Shown here one piece after another: positions 58,401 to 61,136 of a stretch of 64,000 bases of DNA; the stretch's first letter is position 1; each line of letters opens with the position of its first letter. The notes below the pieces were generated by a model. It was not told where the DNA came from. It did no database searches and saw nothing but the letters and a program-made list of their open reading frames with translations. The translations under genes were made by a program, and so were the position numbers. Location of the stretch: assembly GCA_903813345.2 (NCBI GenBank), contig CAIIXF020000007.1, positions 33,448,538 to 33,512,537 of the forward strand, given 5' to 3'. The DNA comes from Owenia fusiformis. Its lineage: Eukaryota; Annelida; Polychaeta; Sabellida; Oweniidae.

Positions 58401-58849
58401 TGCCTAGCATTTCAACTTAGCCTGAAAGGTAAGTGCTACATGCATTTATTCAAAATAGAATGAAATATTTGTTATATTATATCACATGCTGAAGCAAGGA
58501 ATATCAACAACATCCCTGTCCCACTCCCACATGCGTATAACTGTTGAGTAACTGCCTTAAATCTTTAATTTTCATGTGACTTAGATTTGACATTAATAAT
58601 ATGGCATTCATAATATACCTTGACAGCTGACTGATGTTAGCTCATGAGCAGACAATTGACCTTTGCTCTAAAAATATCAATTATTTTCAAATTCAGGAAT
58701 TTTACATTAATATCCATGTTTGTTTGAGATACCTTGAACTGCCTCTGAACTTTATCTCTGTCATCCCTGAATGCAGAGCCTCTGGCCAAAGCATCTTGTT
58801 CAGCAGCCACAGCAGCATCACGTTCCCGCCTCAGGTTGCCACATGATTT
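10357..58849 (-). CDS. NPHP3: NPHP3 (nephrocystin-3) gene span: 20 internal exons; both gene ends missing
   Basis: Nephrocystin-3 acts in the inversin compartment of the primary cilium with inversin and NEK8 (established knowledge). I assembled 20 exons on the minus strand whose phases join without a stop: 58733-58849, 58229-58373, 57327-57476, 55273-55406, 53077-53249, 52489-52711, 47533-47620, 47104-47192, 43376-43479, 41995-42106, 36777-36920, 34289-34386, 28160-28345, 26484-26619, 23704-23868, 20257-20351, 14985-15107, 11339-11439, 10694-10791, 10357-10450 (2575 nt, about 858 codons). Blocks recalled from vertebrate NPHP3 appear in order: LFRETKE.EIQNLL, GPEFA...GPF.NVN, a P-loop, [65 protein letters not shown]. 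The protein is about 1330 aa in human, so the N-terminal exon(s) and the later TPR exons are missing. Oddity: the P-loop reads GDQGSGRS, with Arg for the usual Lys. Introns are filled with transposons and minisatellites. Confidence 0.9.
10694..10791 (-). CDS. NPHP3: NPHP3 exon (window exon 19): linker before TPRs
   Basis: Encodes [21 protein letters not shown], matching the conserved ADLYETLGRFLKDLGLLSQ block as I recall it. Two nearer acceptors (AG at 10787-10786 and at 10784-10783) would give T|GA, a stop. The acceptor TTATCAG|TTGTAGG gives T|TT and keeps the frame open, so it was chosen. Donor CAG|GTATGC, phase 0 out. Confidence 0.82.
11339..11439 (-). CDS. NPHP3: NPHP3 exon (window exon 18): linker
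   Basis: Encodes [20 protein letters not shown] then [13 protein letters not shown], matching GHFAELLSYWQFVGKDK of vertebrate NPHP3. Acceptor TTACCCAG|G, donor GAAT|GTTAGT (a weaker GT site), phases 2 in, 1 out. Confidence 0.85.
11646..13508. mobile_element. TIR element with perfect 42-bp inverted termini and TA target duplication
   Basis: 11646-11687 (CCCTTATAAAAAATTCAACC then TTGAAAGTCCGAATTTAAACCG) is the exact reverse complement of the right end at 13467-13508; both sides are flanked by TA. The interior (1.86 kb) has no transposase frame. Subterminal zones are rich in AACCATTGT/ACAATGGTT motifs, and at 12411-12500 a 26-bp unit (AACAGCTAATTAAAACGGTTG) repeats about four times. TA duplication fits a Tc1/mariner-type mover (inference). 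It lies in the intron between NPHP3 exons 17 and 18 of this window; perfect termini suggest recent activity. Confidence 0.78.
13511..14984. other. Intronic AT-rich stretch
   Basis: NPHP3 intron remainder. Nothing recognised apart from a small GACATCATGA duplication near 13560. No coding block matching NPHP3 and no RNA gene. Confidence 0.5.
14985..15107 (-). CDS. NPHP3: NPHP3 exon (window exon 17)
   Basis: Encodes [20 protein letters not shown] then [20 protein letters not shown], matching [21 protein letters not shown]. Acceptor TTTTATAG|CCC, donor GGAAG|GTACAG, phases 2 in, 2 out; joins in frame to RGRCREL in the next exon. Confidence 0.87.
15705..15885. repeat. Short tandem duplication
   Basis: ATATGCCTATGAGCATGAAC plus TGAAGTCATTTCTTGTGTCA recurs about 2.5 times at 70-90 bp spacing. 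It lies inside the CAGGGTGGTC transposon. Confidence 0.65.
16055..16198. repeat. 72-bp tandem duplication at the retroelement target
   Basis: Two adjacent 72-bp copies (16055-16126, 16127-16198) beginning GGTTGCAAATGCTTGCATAA. The second copy contributes the first 36 bases of the 48-bp duplication that flanks the retroelement. Confidence 0.85.
16211..19843 (+). mobile_element. Non-LTR retroelement with restriction-like endonuclease, flanked by a 48-bp direct repeat
   Basis: The same 48 bp (ATGATGGGACAAGTGCATAC through GTTTGTCAAAAG) stand immediately left (16163-16210) and right (19844-19891) of this 3.63-kb segment. The repeat includes unique sequence beyond the 72-bp tandem unit, so it is a real insertion duplication rather than array phase. 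The 5' leader is under 90 bp, the 3' UTR about 115 bp with a CACCACTTTGGTGG hairpin, and there is no poly(A). The whole ORF is intact, so this may be a young insertion. Confidence 0.75.
16298..19726 (+). CDS. Zinc-finger RT with C-terminal PD-(D/E)XK-type endonuclease
   Basis: 1142-codon intact frame, open from about 16268. No ATG precedes residue 100 (16595); the frame opens at TTG, so initiation is non-AUG or the N-terminus is made another way. Domains: a C2HC-type finger CSCGKEC..H....C near residues 73-94; a basic coiled linker ([11 protein letters not shown] near 260); RT with [15 protein letters not shown] (~355), [10 protein letters not shown] (~490), GCTLSVILF and the catalytic FMDDLTV (~586-592). 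C-terminal: a C-x2-C-x7-H-x4-C knuckle ([17 protein letters not shown], ~924) and a restriction-like endonuclease with RPDIVLW (~1028), [11 protein letters not shown] (~1045) and KREKYAEL. This order (finger-RT-CCHC-RLE) is that of R2/NeSL/Utopia-type non-LTR elements; I cannot assign the clade. Confidence 0.85.
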   Translation: MERQQPGQIGSAARNAASVKKQPTHQATSQLKEKHPQDCPRGGEDEQSTQTEGIQNIDLARPRTRTLNRGRICSCGKECKNDRGLKIHQGKSRCQSQSEMEQRSGTPDKTKEGPGQDKNHSARNVQVPKTNETAKAKEERLQRIKWPNATKKEEWSNLDEDLESILESSLSGPVEKKIQAMTTIIYSIASDRFGVEEKCHLKSQTVNISRRQKDIKEVRKQLRDLKKRYKHAGPVERNALSELRDIARCKLKTLRRAEYHRRRRRERSKRRASFTKDPFGFVKELLGQKKNGTLRSSKEEVENHLTMTHKDIRRNEELGECDLILEYPPPTKEFNLKEPTFKEIKDIVYHARASSAPGPSGIPYKIYKRCPKLLTRLWKLLKAVWRKGYTAPQWKTAEGCFIPKEDESEAVGQFRTISLLSVEGKIFMAVVARRMTSFLIENEYLDLSVQKGGIPGMSGCIEHTAMVTQLIKESRESKGDLTVLWLDLANAYGSLPHKLVEFTMMSYYIPKKIQKMILDYYDNFKMRFSTKQFTTNWIKLEVGIVTGCTLSVILFAAAMNLLAKSAEQECRGPTTSSGTRQPPIRAFMDDLTVTTRGVMGARWILKGLEKIIKWGRMKFKPVKSRSLVLKKGKVDGKFKFNIDGQDIPTVTEKPVKSLGKVFDASLSDRKSIREMEDQLDTWFKLVDKSGLPGKYKAWIYQHGILPRILWPLLVYAVPMTTVEMLERKTNKYLRKWFGVPKSFSSSGFYGESNMLHLPIKSMTEEYKVTKVRKIVMIRNAKDTKISKSSTHEKTGRKWNAEEELTRAEDRLKQKVLVGRVAKGRQGLGFGSKPLWNEATDREKRDLIQLEVRESLEEDRRVKAIEMKKQGKWMKWEGVRERKLTWNDLWKEQPQTISFLLKATYDVLPTPSNLVTMGLAETAECPLCGAVSNLKHIMSACRKGLADGRFRWRHDQVLKELAQVIETERRKKHKKLGTQYINFIKAGEAITKEIRKPTGILHTANDWTLMVDLEKQLKFPEEVVETSLRPDIVLWSKSSKHIVLIELTVPWEENIQEAQERKREKYAELVEQCRNKGYTARCEPVEVGCRGFAGQSLWRTLGLLGINGNTRKQAIGSITRIAEKASKWLWIKRADDWKTIKHY
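20257..20351 (-). CDS. NPHP3: NPHP3 exon (window exon 16)
   Basis: Encodes [20 protein letters not shown] then [11 protein letters not shown], which aligns with AWETVRLEYLEG....RQKLINYFTLQL of vertebrate NPHP3. Acceptor TTTGAAG|GTA, donor CTCAT|GTAAGA. Phase 0 in, 2 out; AT joins C of exon 17 to give ATC. Confidence 0.8.
20535..22146. mobile_element. Family-alpha tandem-unit element, interrupted by a Penelope fragment
   Basis: 5' end: GCAACTCCACGGAGTAGC hairpin, then ATCCCACCGAAC (20570-20581). 3' end: (CGGA)n, the CGAACTTCGTTCG hairpin and GTTCGGTGGGAT (22131-22142), a perfect 12-bp sub-terminal inverted repeat of the 5' motif. Internally about five ~125-bp units (TTTGAACCAAATCTGTTCAC, GAGTTATCAAAGATTACG, GCCGCCATCTTGAAA). 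The (CGGA) zone is split at about 21322-22065 by the Penelope fragment. Confidence 0.7.
21529..22062 (-). pseudogene. Penelope-like element reverse transcriptase fragment
   Basis: The frame is open on the minus strand from about 22062 to a stop at 21529. Recognisable Penelope RT blocks: [20 protein letters not shown], then [12 protein letters not shown], then [17 protein letters not shown] (the family usually has G-PMG-NCAP--A-L-L). N- and C-terminal parts, the YADD-containing palm remainder and the GIY-YIG nuclease are absent. It sits inside the (CGGA)n tract of a noncoding repeat: CGGACGGACG occurs on both sides. Confidence 0.75.
22147..23442. mobile_element. 1.3-kb TIR element
   Basis: Left ATGCACCATTCAAAAGTTTG (then TGTGAGACC) is inverted at the right as GGTCTCACGCAAACTTTTGA (then ATGGTGCAT), an imperfect TIR of about 33 bp. 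Subterminal CAAATTCCTTACCC motifs occur in both orientations at each end (about 22225, 22245, 23360, 23390). There is no transposase frame; an 87-codon plus-strand frame inside (22651-22914) resembles nothing known. Confidence 0.7.
23704..23868 (-). CDS. NPHP3: NPHP3 exon (window exon 15)
   Basis: Encodes [20 protein letters not shown] then [20 protein letters not shown], matching [26 protein letters not shown]. Acceptor TTTTGCAG|GTG, donor GAAATT|GTAAGT, phase 0/0, 55 codons. C-terminal part of the NTPase module's helical region. Confidence 0.88.
24263..25562. mobile_element. Family-beta tandem-unit element, copy 1
   Basis: 5' hairpin zone GCAACGCCAAAGCATAGCGA followed by CCCCATCAAACAG; 3' zone with (CGGA)n, then CTGATGGGATAATA, echoing the 5' motif in inverse. 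About seven ~130-bp units in between (CCAAATATGAACAAAATCGC, GCCATTTTTCAAAATGGCC, GTCATTAGACAGTGTGCCAT). Noncoding; it lies in an NPHP3 intron. Confidence 0.7.
25563..26483. other. Intronic stretch without recognised content
   Basis: AT-rich NPHP3 intron; no repeat, RNA gene or coding block recognised on either strand. Confidence 0.5.
26484..26619 (-). CDS. NPHP3: NPHP3 exon (window exon 14)
   Basis: Encodes [20 protein letters not shown] then [20 protein letters not shown], aligned with the [30 protein letters not shown] region. Acceptor ATTGCAG|C, donor CAAAAA|GTAAAT, phases 2 in, 0 out. Confidence 0.85.
26780..26925. repeat. GTTCACTA(GA)CAGG short tandem motif
   Basis: Imperfect 17-20-bp repeats of GGTGTTCACTAGACAGG type ending CAGGTTTTACTATAG. 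The same motif recurs at 39165-39330, so it is a dispersed minisatellite. Confidence 0.55.
26930..28070. mobile_element. Family-epsilon tandem-unit element, copy 1 (AGGTCA-rich)
   Basis: About seven ~150-bp units of TTGACCTTGAGAAGGTCATT, GAAGGTCAAATC, CAGATTTGAACTTCTGAGAA, TTGAAGCAAGTTGAAAAAAG. The 3' end GGAGACCATAACAATATGTC then ACCAATTCTTTGTGGTGACAT forms a terminal hairpin. The 5' end is not resolved. It contains AGGTCATTGAAGGTCA (direct repeat, spacer 4) twice perfectly and several near matches. Intron between exons 13 and 14 of this window. Confidence 0.65.
28160..28345 (-). CDS. NPHP3: NPHP3 exon (window exon 13)
   Basis: Encodes [20 protein letters not shown] ... [22 protein letters not shown], matching RLWPTLHLDPLSPKD...ERHCRSATTCNALYVTLF. 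Acceptor TGTTTAG|G, donor GCTGG|GTAAGT, phases 2/2. C-terminal part of the STAND NTPase core. Confidence 0.9.
29557..29766 (-). pseudogene. hAT transposase C-terminal (dimerisation) fragment
   Basis: Reading minus from an in-frame stop at 29767-29769 to the TGA at 29557-29559 gives 69 codons containing [20 protein letters not shown], then [19 protein letters not shown], then [16 protein letters not shown]. This is the hallmark C-terminal motif of hAT transposases ([13 protein letters not shown]...TMG..RLS.LALLHIH). The N-terminal zinc finger and catalytic parts are absent or destroyed, so this is a fossil. Confidence 0.85.
29910..30722 (+). pseudogene. LINE C-terminal fragment split by a 128-bp retroposed insert
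   Basis: 29920-30190 encodes [20 protein letters not shown] then [13 protein letters not shown], related to the GRYPLFINICIGIIKYW part of the LINE at 4.4-7.1 kb. 30194-30321 is an insert that starts with a T-rich run and is flanked by the 17-bp duplication ATGACAATATTTTTATC (30177-30193 and 30322-30338), as expected for a poly(A)-tailed retroposon on the minus strand. After it the LINE reading resumes ([19 protein letters not shown] ... [15 protein letters not shown]) to a stop at 30722. RT core absent: 5'-truncated LINE. Confidence 0.75.
30893..31984. mobile_element. Family-beta tandem-unit element, copy 2 (3' end lost)
   Basis: Begins CAACAGCAACGCCAAAGCGT (hairpin ACGC-CAAA-GCGT) then AAATCCCATCGAACAG. 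About six ~130-bp units as in copy 1, then GCCCGGACGGACATACGTAC and (CGGA)n, breaking off at GCGTTCCCTTTATC where a LINE fragment begins instead of the GATGGGATAA end. Confidence 0.7.
31985..32460 (+). pseudogene. LINE C-terminal fragment
   Basis: The frame to the stop at 32450-32452 encodes [71 protein letters not shown]: the C-terminal domain common to APE-type LINE ORFs, just past the RT. The frame appears to begin upstream only because the adjoining (CGGA)n repeat is open. 5'-truncated copy. Confidence 0.75.
32685..33668. mobile_element. Family-gamma element, copy 1 (full length)
   Basis: 5' end: AGGACCCACGGTCCT hairpin, then GCTCACACAGT. 3' end: (CGGA)n with CCAACGGACGG variants, then GGCTCACTGTGTGAGCC; ACTGTGTGAGC is the perfect inverse of the 5' GCTCACACAGT. 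Interior about 800 bp without tandem units but with AGGTCACTGAAGGTCA and AGGTCAAGTAAAGGTCA. A close copy without the 5' end lies at 51365-52270. Confidence 0.75.
34289..34386 (-). CDS. NPHP3: NPHP3 exon (window exon 12)
   Basis: Encodes [20 protein letters not shown] then [13 protein letters not shown], matching [33 protein letters not shown]. Acceptor CTTCCAG|CAA, donor TGGAG|GTAAGT, phases 0 in, 2 out. NTPase core between Walker B and the helical region. Confidence 0.92.
34645..34810. mobile_element. Palindromic MITE-like element
   Basis: GATATCCTATGATTTATGAG then TGATATGATTTTTATCCACG is answered in inverse by GTGGATTAAAATCATATCAC then GAGTAAATCATAGAATGTTC, around a GTGCAGATATC core. A related copy is at 63255-63345. 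Confidence 0.65.
34811..35733. other. Intronic AT-rich stretch
   Basis: NPHP3 intron; no recognised feature. Confidence 0.45.
35734..36757. mobile_element. 1.0-kb TIR element next to an NPHP3 splice donor
   Basis: TGTAAAATCGTATCCTCAAG at 35734-35753 is perfectly inverted at 36738-36757. A second, inner inverted pair (AGTCAATACGTCTAAATCCA near 36020; TGGAAATAGACGTATTGACT near 36632) gives a nested structure. Several CCCCCATAAAA / GTTCGGAATTACCCCC motifs lie inside. There is no transposase. The right end is only 17 nt from the donor GT of NPHP3 window exon 11 (36776-36775). Confidence 0.75.
36777..36920 (-). CDS. NPHP3: NPHP3 exon (window exon 11): Walker B
   Basis: Encodes [48 protein letters not shown]. 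Matches KLMQHSW...[29 protein letters not shown]. Walker B is [11 protein letters not shown]. Acceptor GTTAAG|TTG, donor TTCCAG|GTATTT, phase 0/0, 48 codons. Confidence 0.92.
36921..39164. other. Long intronic stretch
   Basis: Mostly unrecognised. 37380-37740 has degenerate GGTCA/TTTGACTT-rich sequence resembling the epsilon repeats. 38981-39007 is a perfect hairpin: 12-bp stem AGACTCCAGATT, loop TTC. No NPHP3 coding block was found here. Confidence 0.4.
39165..39330. repeat. GTGTTCACTAGACAGG short tandem repeats
   Basis: AGAGGTGTTCACTAGACAGG, then TGTTCGCTAGACAGGTGTTC, ending CACTAAGACAGGTTTTATTG. Same motif family as 26780-26925. Confidence 0.6.
40075..40950. repeat. Complex GC-richer tandem repeats with a TATA-like site
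   Basis: CTCTGTCTAATCTCAT(TT/C)CTTTGATCGA recurs at about 40092 and 40301; GAGGTTACTCCTGAGACGAG then GCGATTCCCGG recurs near 40451 and 40522; 40800-40940 is (GCAGAGCAGAG)-type repeats. TATAAATGCT at 40171 sits upstream of the repeats. Base composition is unlike the surrounding AT-rich intron. It might be the core of a solo LTR or an untranslated promoter region, but no boundaries were found. Confidence 0.45.
41578..41772. mobile_element. Palindromic MITE, copy 1
   Basis: CAATTGTAGACCTCTCCATT then CGGTCAACCGTCAAAATCAT is answered by CCGGTTGACCTCTGGAGAGG then TCAACAATTG. The left flank ACTAACAAAA is shared, in inverse, with copy 2 at 42752-42895. Confidence 0.65.
41995..42106 (-). CDS. NPHP3: NPHP3 exon (window exon 10)
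   Basis: Encodes [20 protein letters not shown] then [17 protein letters not shown], matching [38 protein letters not shown]. Acceptor CATTGTAG|G, donor TCACAG|GTATTT, phases 2 in, 0 out. This exon lies between two inverted copies of a palindromic element. Confidence 0.92.
42752..42895. mobile_element. Palindromic MITE, copy 2 (inverted relative to copy 1)
   Basis: CAATTATTGACCTCTCCAGA ... CGAATGGAGAGGTCTATAAT then TGTTTTGTTAGTCCGAAGAA; the latter is the reverse complement of TTCTTCTGACTAACAAAACA at 41571 with one mismatch, so homology extends beyond the palindrome. Confidence 0.65.
42900..43171 (-). pseudogene. Possible Crypton/tyrosine-recombinase-type N-terminal fragment
   Basis: A minus-strand ATG frame gives [20 protein letters not shown] then [20 protein letters not shown] and [20 protein letters not shown]. 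This resembles the N-terminal helical segment of Crypton-like (DUF3504/ZMYM-related) proteins (RF...-E--LL--KDS-NTKK-----), from memory of the family. Similarity stops near 42960 where palindromic DNA begins. Just upstream is TGACGTCA and a GCGGCCATTGT motif, reminiscent of a promoter/first exon. It sits in an NPHP3 intron in the same orientation. Confidence 0.4.
43376..43479 (-). CDS. NPHP3: NPHP3 exon (window exon 9): P-loop with Arg in place of Lys
   Basis: Encodes [35 protein letters not shown], matching [35 protein letters not shown]. The Walker A consensus GxxxxGK[ST] here is GDQGSGRS: codon AGA where Lys is expected. Acceptor CTTTGCAG|T, donor AAGTG|GTAGGT, phases 0 in, 2 out. Confidence 0.92.
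43755..44099. repeat. ~22-bp minisatellite, left block
   Basis: Repeats of GGAGAATGGCATTTATGTCAT type. Cognate of the array at 45290-47103, from which it is separated by an epsilon element. Confidence 0.8.
44100..45289. mobile_element. Family-epsilon tandem-unit element, copy 2, inside a minisatellite
   Basis: 5' end ATGTCACCACC (about 44114); 3' end ATGTCACCACTTTTGGTGGTGACAT (45266-45290), a hairpin with a 10-bp stem whose right arm is the inverse of the 5' motif. About eight ~145-bp units of GAGAAGGTCATTGAAGGTCA and CAATTTGAAGCAAGTTGAAA. Six units hold a perfect AGGTCA-N4-AGGTCA. Near the 3' end is GGACGCCGGACGCC in place of (CGGA)n. Confidence 0.75.
45290..47103. repeat. ~22/44-bp minisatellite abutting an NPHP3 splice donor
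   Basis: Units such as TTATGTTATTGGAGAATGGC plus ACTCATGTTATGGAAGGATTACAC, about 40 copies of the 44-bp dimer or its variants. It runs up to the donor of NPHP3 exon 47104-47192: the first intron bases (TATGGGATAATGGCATAAACTTACC on plus) are themselves unit-like. A second copy of this donor junction, GGGATAATGGCATAAACCTACC, lies inside the array at 46690-46711. Overlapping plus-strand frames are repeat artefacts. Confidence 0.85.
47104..47192 (-). CDS. NPHP3: NPHP3 exon (window exon 8)
   Basis: Encodes [20 protein letters not shown] then [10 protein letters not shown], matching [30 protein letters not shown]. Acceptor TTTTGAAG|GA, donor GAGAAG|GTAAGT, phases 1 in, 0 out. Segment just before the P-loop exon. 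Confidence 0.92.
47533..47620 (-). CDS. NPHP3: NPHP3 exon (window exon 7): acidic linker
   Basis: Encodes [20 protein letters not shown] then EAEADTLCI, an acidic linker aligned with [25 protein letters not shown]. Acceptor TATCTTTAG|GAG, donor ATAG|GTGAGA, phases 0 in, 1 out. Confidence 0.88.
47621..48799. other. Intronic stretch without recognised content
   Basis: AT-rich NPHP3 intron; no repeat or coding block recognised. Confidence 0.45.
48800..51364. mobile_element. Family-delta tandem-unit element cluster
   Basis: 5' end AGTACCGTGGGTACT hairpin, then GGGCTCACATGGTG (48815-48828). About six ~430-bp units (CAATGCAGGACACCTGAAAT, GGCCATTTTGAAAATAGGCG, ACTAAAATGGCTGAAAATAA). A (CGGA)n tract and AGCTCACCATGTGAGCT hairpin at 50195-50282 close one element: CACCATGTGAG is the perfect inverse of the 5' CTCACATGGTG. 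Further delta units continue to 51364 and join gamma sequence; a short gamma piece is also embedded at 49493-49620. Confidence 0.75.
51365..52275. mobile_element. Family-gamma element, copy 2 (fused to delta, 5' end missing)
   Basis: From CACTGTTTGGAACCTTCAGA to CGGACGGACCAACGGACAGA, collinear with 32720-33600 and about nine-tenths identical by eye. The 5' hairpin is missing; sequence before the junction is delta (GGGAATCTTATCGACA). The 3' end has only the degenerate GGACCATGGAGCCAAAAAAA. Confidence 0.75.
52489..52711 (-). CDS. NPHP3: NPHP3 exon (window exon 6)
   Basis: Encodes [40 protein letters not shown] ... [21 protein letters not shown], matching KNPEGKPRLIFHR...[22 protein letters not shown]....VYKTYICVEKIIK. 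Acceptor AATTACAG|G, donor AAAATT|GTAAGT, phases 2 in, 0 out. Confidence 0.88.
53077..53249 (-). CDS. NPHP3: NPHP3 exon (window exon 5)
   Basis: Encodes [20 protein letters not shown] then [20 protein letters not shown], aligned with [40 protein letters not shown]. Acceptor ATTGTAG|ACA, donor CATAG|GTATAG, phases 0 in, 2 out. Confidence 0.86.
53703..53995 (+). mobile_element. tRNA-derived SINE
   Basis: Head with a tRNA-like A box (TATAGCTCAGTGGTAGCAC) and B box (AGATTTGATCCCC) about 33 nt apart, followed by a non-tRNA body (GTGTGTACCTGTATGTCTAT, GCACATAAAAGAACACAGGG, GAGGAAGGG) and an AT-rich tail. Acceptor-stem pairing is poor, so this is a SINE rather than a functional tRNA gene. RNA polymerase III promoter boxes are on the plus strand, antisense to NPHP3. 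Confidence 0.7.
54040..54215. repeat. Short fold-back
   Basis: CTGGCTAGAACCATAGACAG then TTCTAGCCAG, GTTCTTCCCATTGTCGAGTT then GAAGAAC, and CTTTTATCGACTC versus CTTTTATCGAGTTAG form several hairpins. Confidence 0.45.
54735..54935. mobile_element. Palindromic MITE-like fold-back
   Basis: ATCAAAGGAAATTTTGGTTG then ATTTAAAAAGTATG at 54766-54799 is mirrored by CATACTTTTTTAAAATCAAC then CAAACTTTCCTTTG at 54865-54898. Confidence 0.6.
55273..55406 (-). CDS. NPHP3: NPHP3 exon (window exon 4)
   Basis: Encodes [40 protein letters not shown], matching [40 protein letters not shown]. Acceptor CCTTTACAG|AA, donor CTAAAT|GTAAGT, phases 1 in, 0 out. Confidence 0.9.
55838..57251. mobile_element. Family-alpha element, copy 2, with a ~790-bp insertion
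   Basis: 5' GCAACTCCACGGAGTAGC then ATCCAACCGAAC; 3' CTTCTCTATATCCCCTGCGA then TTCGGTGGGATAA. Compared with the copy at 20.5 kb, about 55952-56742 is an insertion after GCATGAAA, beginning GGACAAGG and ending AAGGTCC. About three ~125-bp units follow. The (CGGA)n tract is missing. Confidence 0.65.
57327..57476 (-). CDS. NPHP3: NPHP3 exon (window exon 3)
   Basis: Encodes [45 protein letters not shown], matching [45 protein letters not shown]. Acceptor CACTTAG|GT, donor AATAAAG|GTACTA, phases 1 in, 1 out. Confidence 0.93.
57525..58092. mobile_element. Family-delta-type element, short version
   Basis: 5' GTGGGTACTGGGCTCACATG then GTGTTGCTC; 3' (CGGA)-like tract then TAGCTCACCTATGTGAGCTA hairpin. 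The interior repeats GGTGGCCATTTTG / AACTTGTAGACATTGTTGATAA units. Termini match the delta family although the interior differs. Confidence 0.65.
58229..58373 (-). CDS. NPHP3: NPHP3 exon (window exon 2): coiled coil
   Basis: Encodes [48 protein letters not shown]. The first 28 residues match the signature FRETKE-EIQ-LL-AKRELESKL-RLQ of NPHP3. Acceptor TTTGAAG|CTA, donor TCTAG|GTATTT, phases 0 in, 1 out. Confidence 0.94.
58733..58849 (-). CDS. NPHP3: NPHP3 exon (window exon 1, 5'-most seen): coiled coil
   Basis: Encodes [39 protein letters not shown], matching the [30 protein letters not shown] end of the N-terminal coiled coil. Acceptor TATGTCTAG|AAA, donor TTCAAG|GTATCT, phase 0/0, 39 codons. 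Upstream exons with the myristoylated N-terminus must lie beyond the window. Confidence 0.88.
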
Positions 58850-58894
58850 CTAGACATAGAGACATATACAGGATAATCTGTTTTCTTTTCCAGT

Positions 58895-59690
58895 AGGGGG
58901 AGATTTCCACGATTGCACGTAAATGAATTTGGGCCAAAATTTTGAAAATGCCAAAAGCTCTATGTACAGTAGCAAGTGATTTTAAACGGTCATATCTTTC
59001 ACCAAAAGTACTTTCTGGGCATAAATACAGTGTTTTTATTAAAACAATATGTTTTCTTTCAAGTGAAGTCCCCATGATGATAAAATTATCAATATAAGAA
59101 TTCGAAAATGTATGAATACTGGGACCACATGTCAACAATCTTTTCAAAATGTTGAACCAATTTACTAAAGAGAGGATCTTCTTTAACTGATTTTTATTGC
59201 ATGAAAAGATTATTCAACAAGGGGTCTAAAACTTCTTCAAAAGTAGAATGGTATTTAAAGTCTAGTTTTGAAGATATGAATTTTCGATGACCAAAATTAT
59301 GTTGAAAATAATGGATATAGCATGAGTTTTCCCTGTGGGGAAATAAACCCTTTTCAGAAGTTATCAATATTTGATATGTTTAAATTGAGAAAAACAAGAT
59401 CCTCTTTTTAGAAAATAAGCCAGACATTTTTTAAAAAGTGACAAGGTGGGGTCTTAATTCATAATTTTTCAGAGAGTTGGATTGATATTTTACTATCATG
59501 GGGACTTCACTCGAAAGAAGACATATTTTTTTAATAAAAACCACTATATTTATGCCCAAAAAGTACTCATGGTGAAAGATGTGACCATCTAAAATCACAA
59601 AAATGGACCTTAATGCAAGTTTGTTATCTAAATTGTTATTTTGGGAGGAGCAGATTTTTGGCCCAAAAATTTATCGACACCTCTGAGGTA
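58895..59690. mobile_element. 0.8-kb fold-back element
   Basis: Arms of about 190 bp: 58910-59095 (GGTCATATCTTTCACCAAAA, GTGAAGTCCCCATGATGATA) and 59488-59676 (TATCATGGGGACTTCACTCG, GGTGAAAGATGTGACCATCT), inverted and about 80-85% alike by eye, with a further self-complementary centre. Confidence 0.65.
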
Positions 59691-59699
59691 CAAGTTAAA

Positions 59700-60715
59700 A
59701 TAGGTTCTACTAAGGAGTCAAAAAGGTGCAATGCAACGCTTACTCAATATATTTTCTTATATTGCTGTTTATTTAGACTAAGGTTTTGTTGCCTTTGGGT
59801 TGCGGTGAATACACCCTCAAATATATCACTGGTCAGTCTTAAGCGAAGGTTATGGCCATCACCTTCGGATTTAAGATGGCGGATGAGAAGTGTCAATTTT
59901 GATATTTTTAGTTTTCATTGAATTAAACTACTTTATAGTTGATGTAATGATTTGATTCAAACTAAATCAGACTTAGACATGGAAACTCTGGAGTATGATA
60001 ATTTGTTTATATATCGTGCCATATCTTAATATCTTATAATTTTACCTTTTCTGAGCTATCGGCATGACATTTAGTTTAACATCTTCTTCTTCCTACCTAT
60101 TTTCTTGAAGTGTATGGATATGGATACATTTAACAACAATTAAACTCAAAAATAAATCAGAAATAATGAACTGAAAAAGCGGATTCCCTCTTTTTTATTT
60201 TCCTAATTATCGACGTGAGAATACATGGCAGATATAATAGGGACATTTATTTCATTCAGTGTACGATATCTGAGGCACGATTGCACTGAACAAACTGTAA
60301 TACTTCCCAGAGTTCAATCATTGTGCATGCATAGTGAGAATAAAAAGGTGAAATGTCATTCGTGAAGAAGACAATGAATTTGGTAAATTTTCTCTCCCTG
60401 TTACCCCTTGAAAGAAGGTACATGCTCAAAGTTTTTCTTGCAAAAATAAAAAATAGACGGTTTCCAAAGTCCTTTAACGTGTTCAAAGTATTCGTTTTAC
60501 CGACATGCTGGGATCGTTCAATATGACTTGAGTGCACTTTGTTTTCACTTTAAGCGGTGAAAGATATCGCTGATTTGTGGCGCTTAACGTACAATATACA
60601 TGTATGAACAATTGATCATGAATACATCAGGGTTTTCATGTCATATACATGTAAGCCTGGTATAGTTCAAATATCAAAGCATTACATCAATTCGATGAAA
60701 ACTAAATATATCAAA
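59700..60715. other. Intronic/upstream stretch without recognised content
   Basis: AT-rich; no coding block, repeat or RNA gene recognised. Confidence 0.45.
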
Positions 60716-60717
60716 AC

Positions 60718-60930
60718 TCGAAAAACAGCAACTCGGAGAGTAGCAAATCCAACCGAACAAAACATATTTTGATTATTAGTGGCCATCTTGAAAATTTCTT
60801 CTTGAGCAGAGCTTGTTTGTCCCTAAGGCATCAACATATAAAATGTAAAAAATATCTGTAAATTAGCAGTTGAGTATTTACAGAAAATGGCAGCAATTTT
60901 GAAATTCAGCTGCCATTTTCAAAATCCATG
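60718..60930. repeat. Truncated family-alpha element
   Basis: 5' end GAAAAACAGCAACTCGGAGA then GTAGCAAATCCAACCGAAC, followed by one or two units (GTGGCCATCTTGAAAATTTC); no 3' end. Confidence 0.55.
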
Positions 60931-61136
60931 TATTTTCACTAGGAGAGTTTTTAGGTAAGGCACTAGTGAAGTTAGTTAACTGGAGGAAATGACAAGTAGT
61001 GTTTTGGGAAAACAGGTAGCAAATCGCTACCTTTGCGATGCTAATTTCAAGCAGAATATATTTAAACACACAACTTAGAAACAATTAAATTAATATATAA
61101 ATAATGACAGTAACAGCACTCCAAATAATAAAAGAA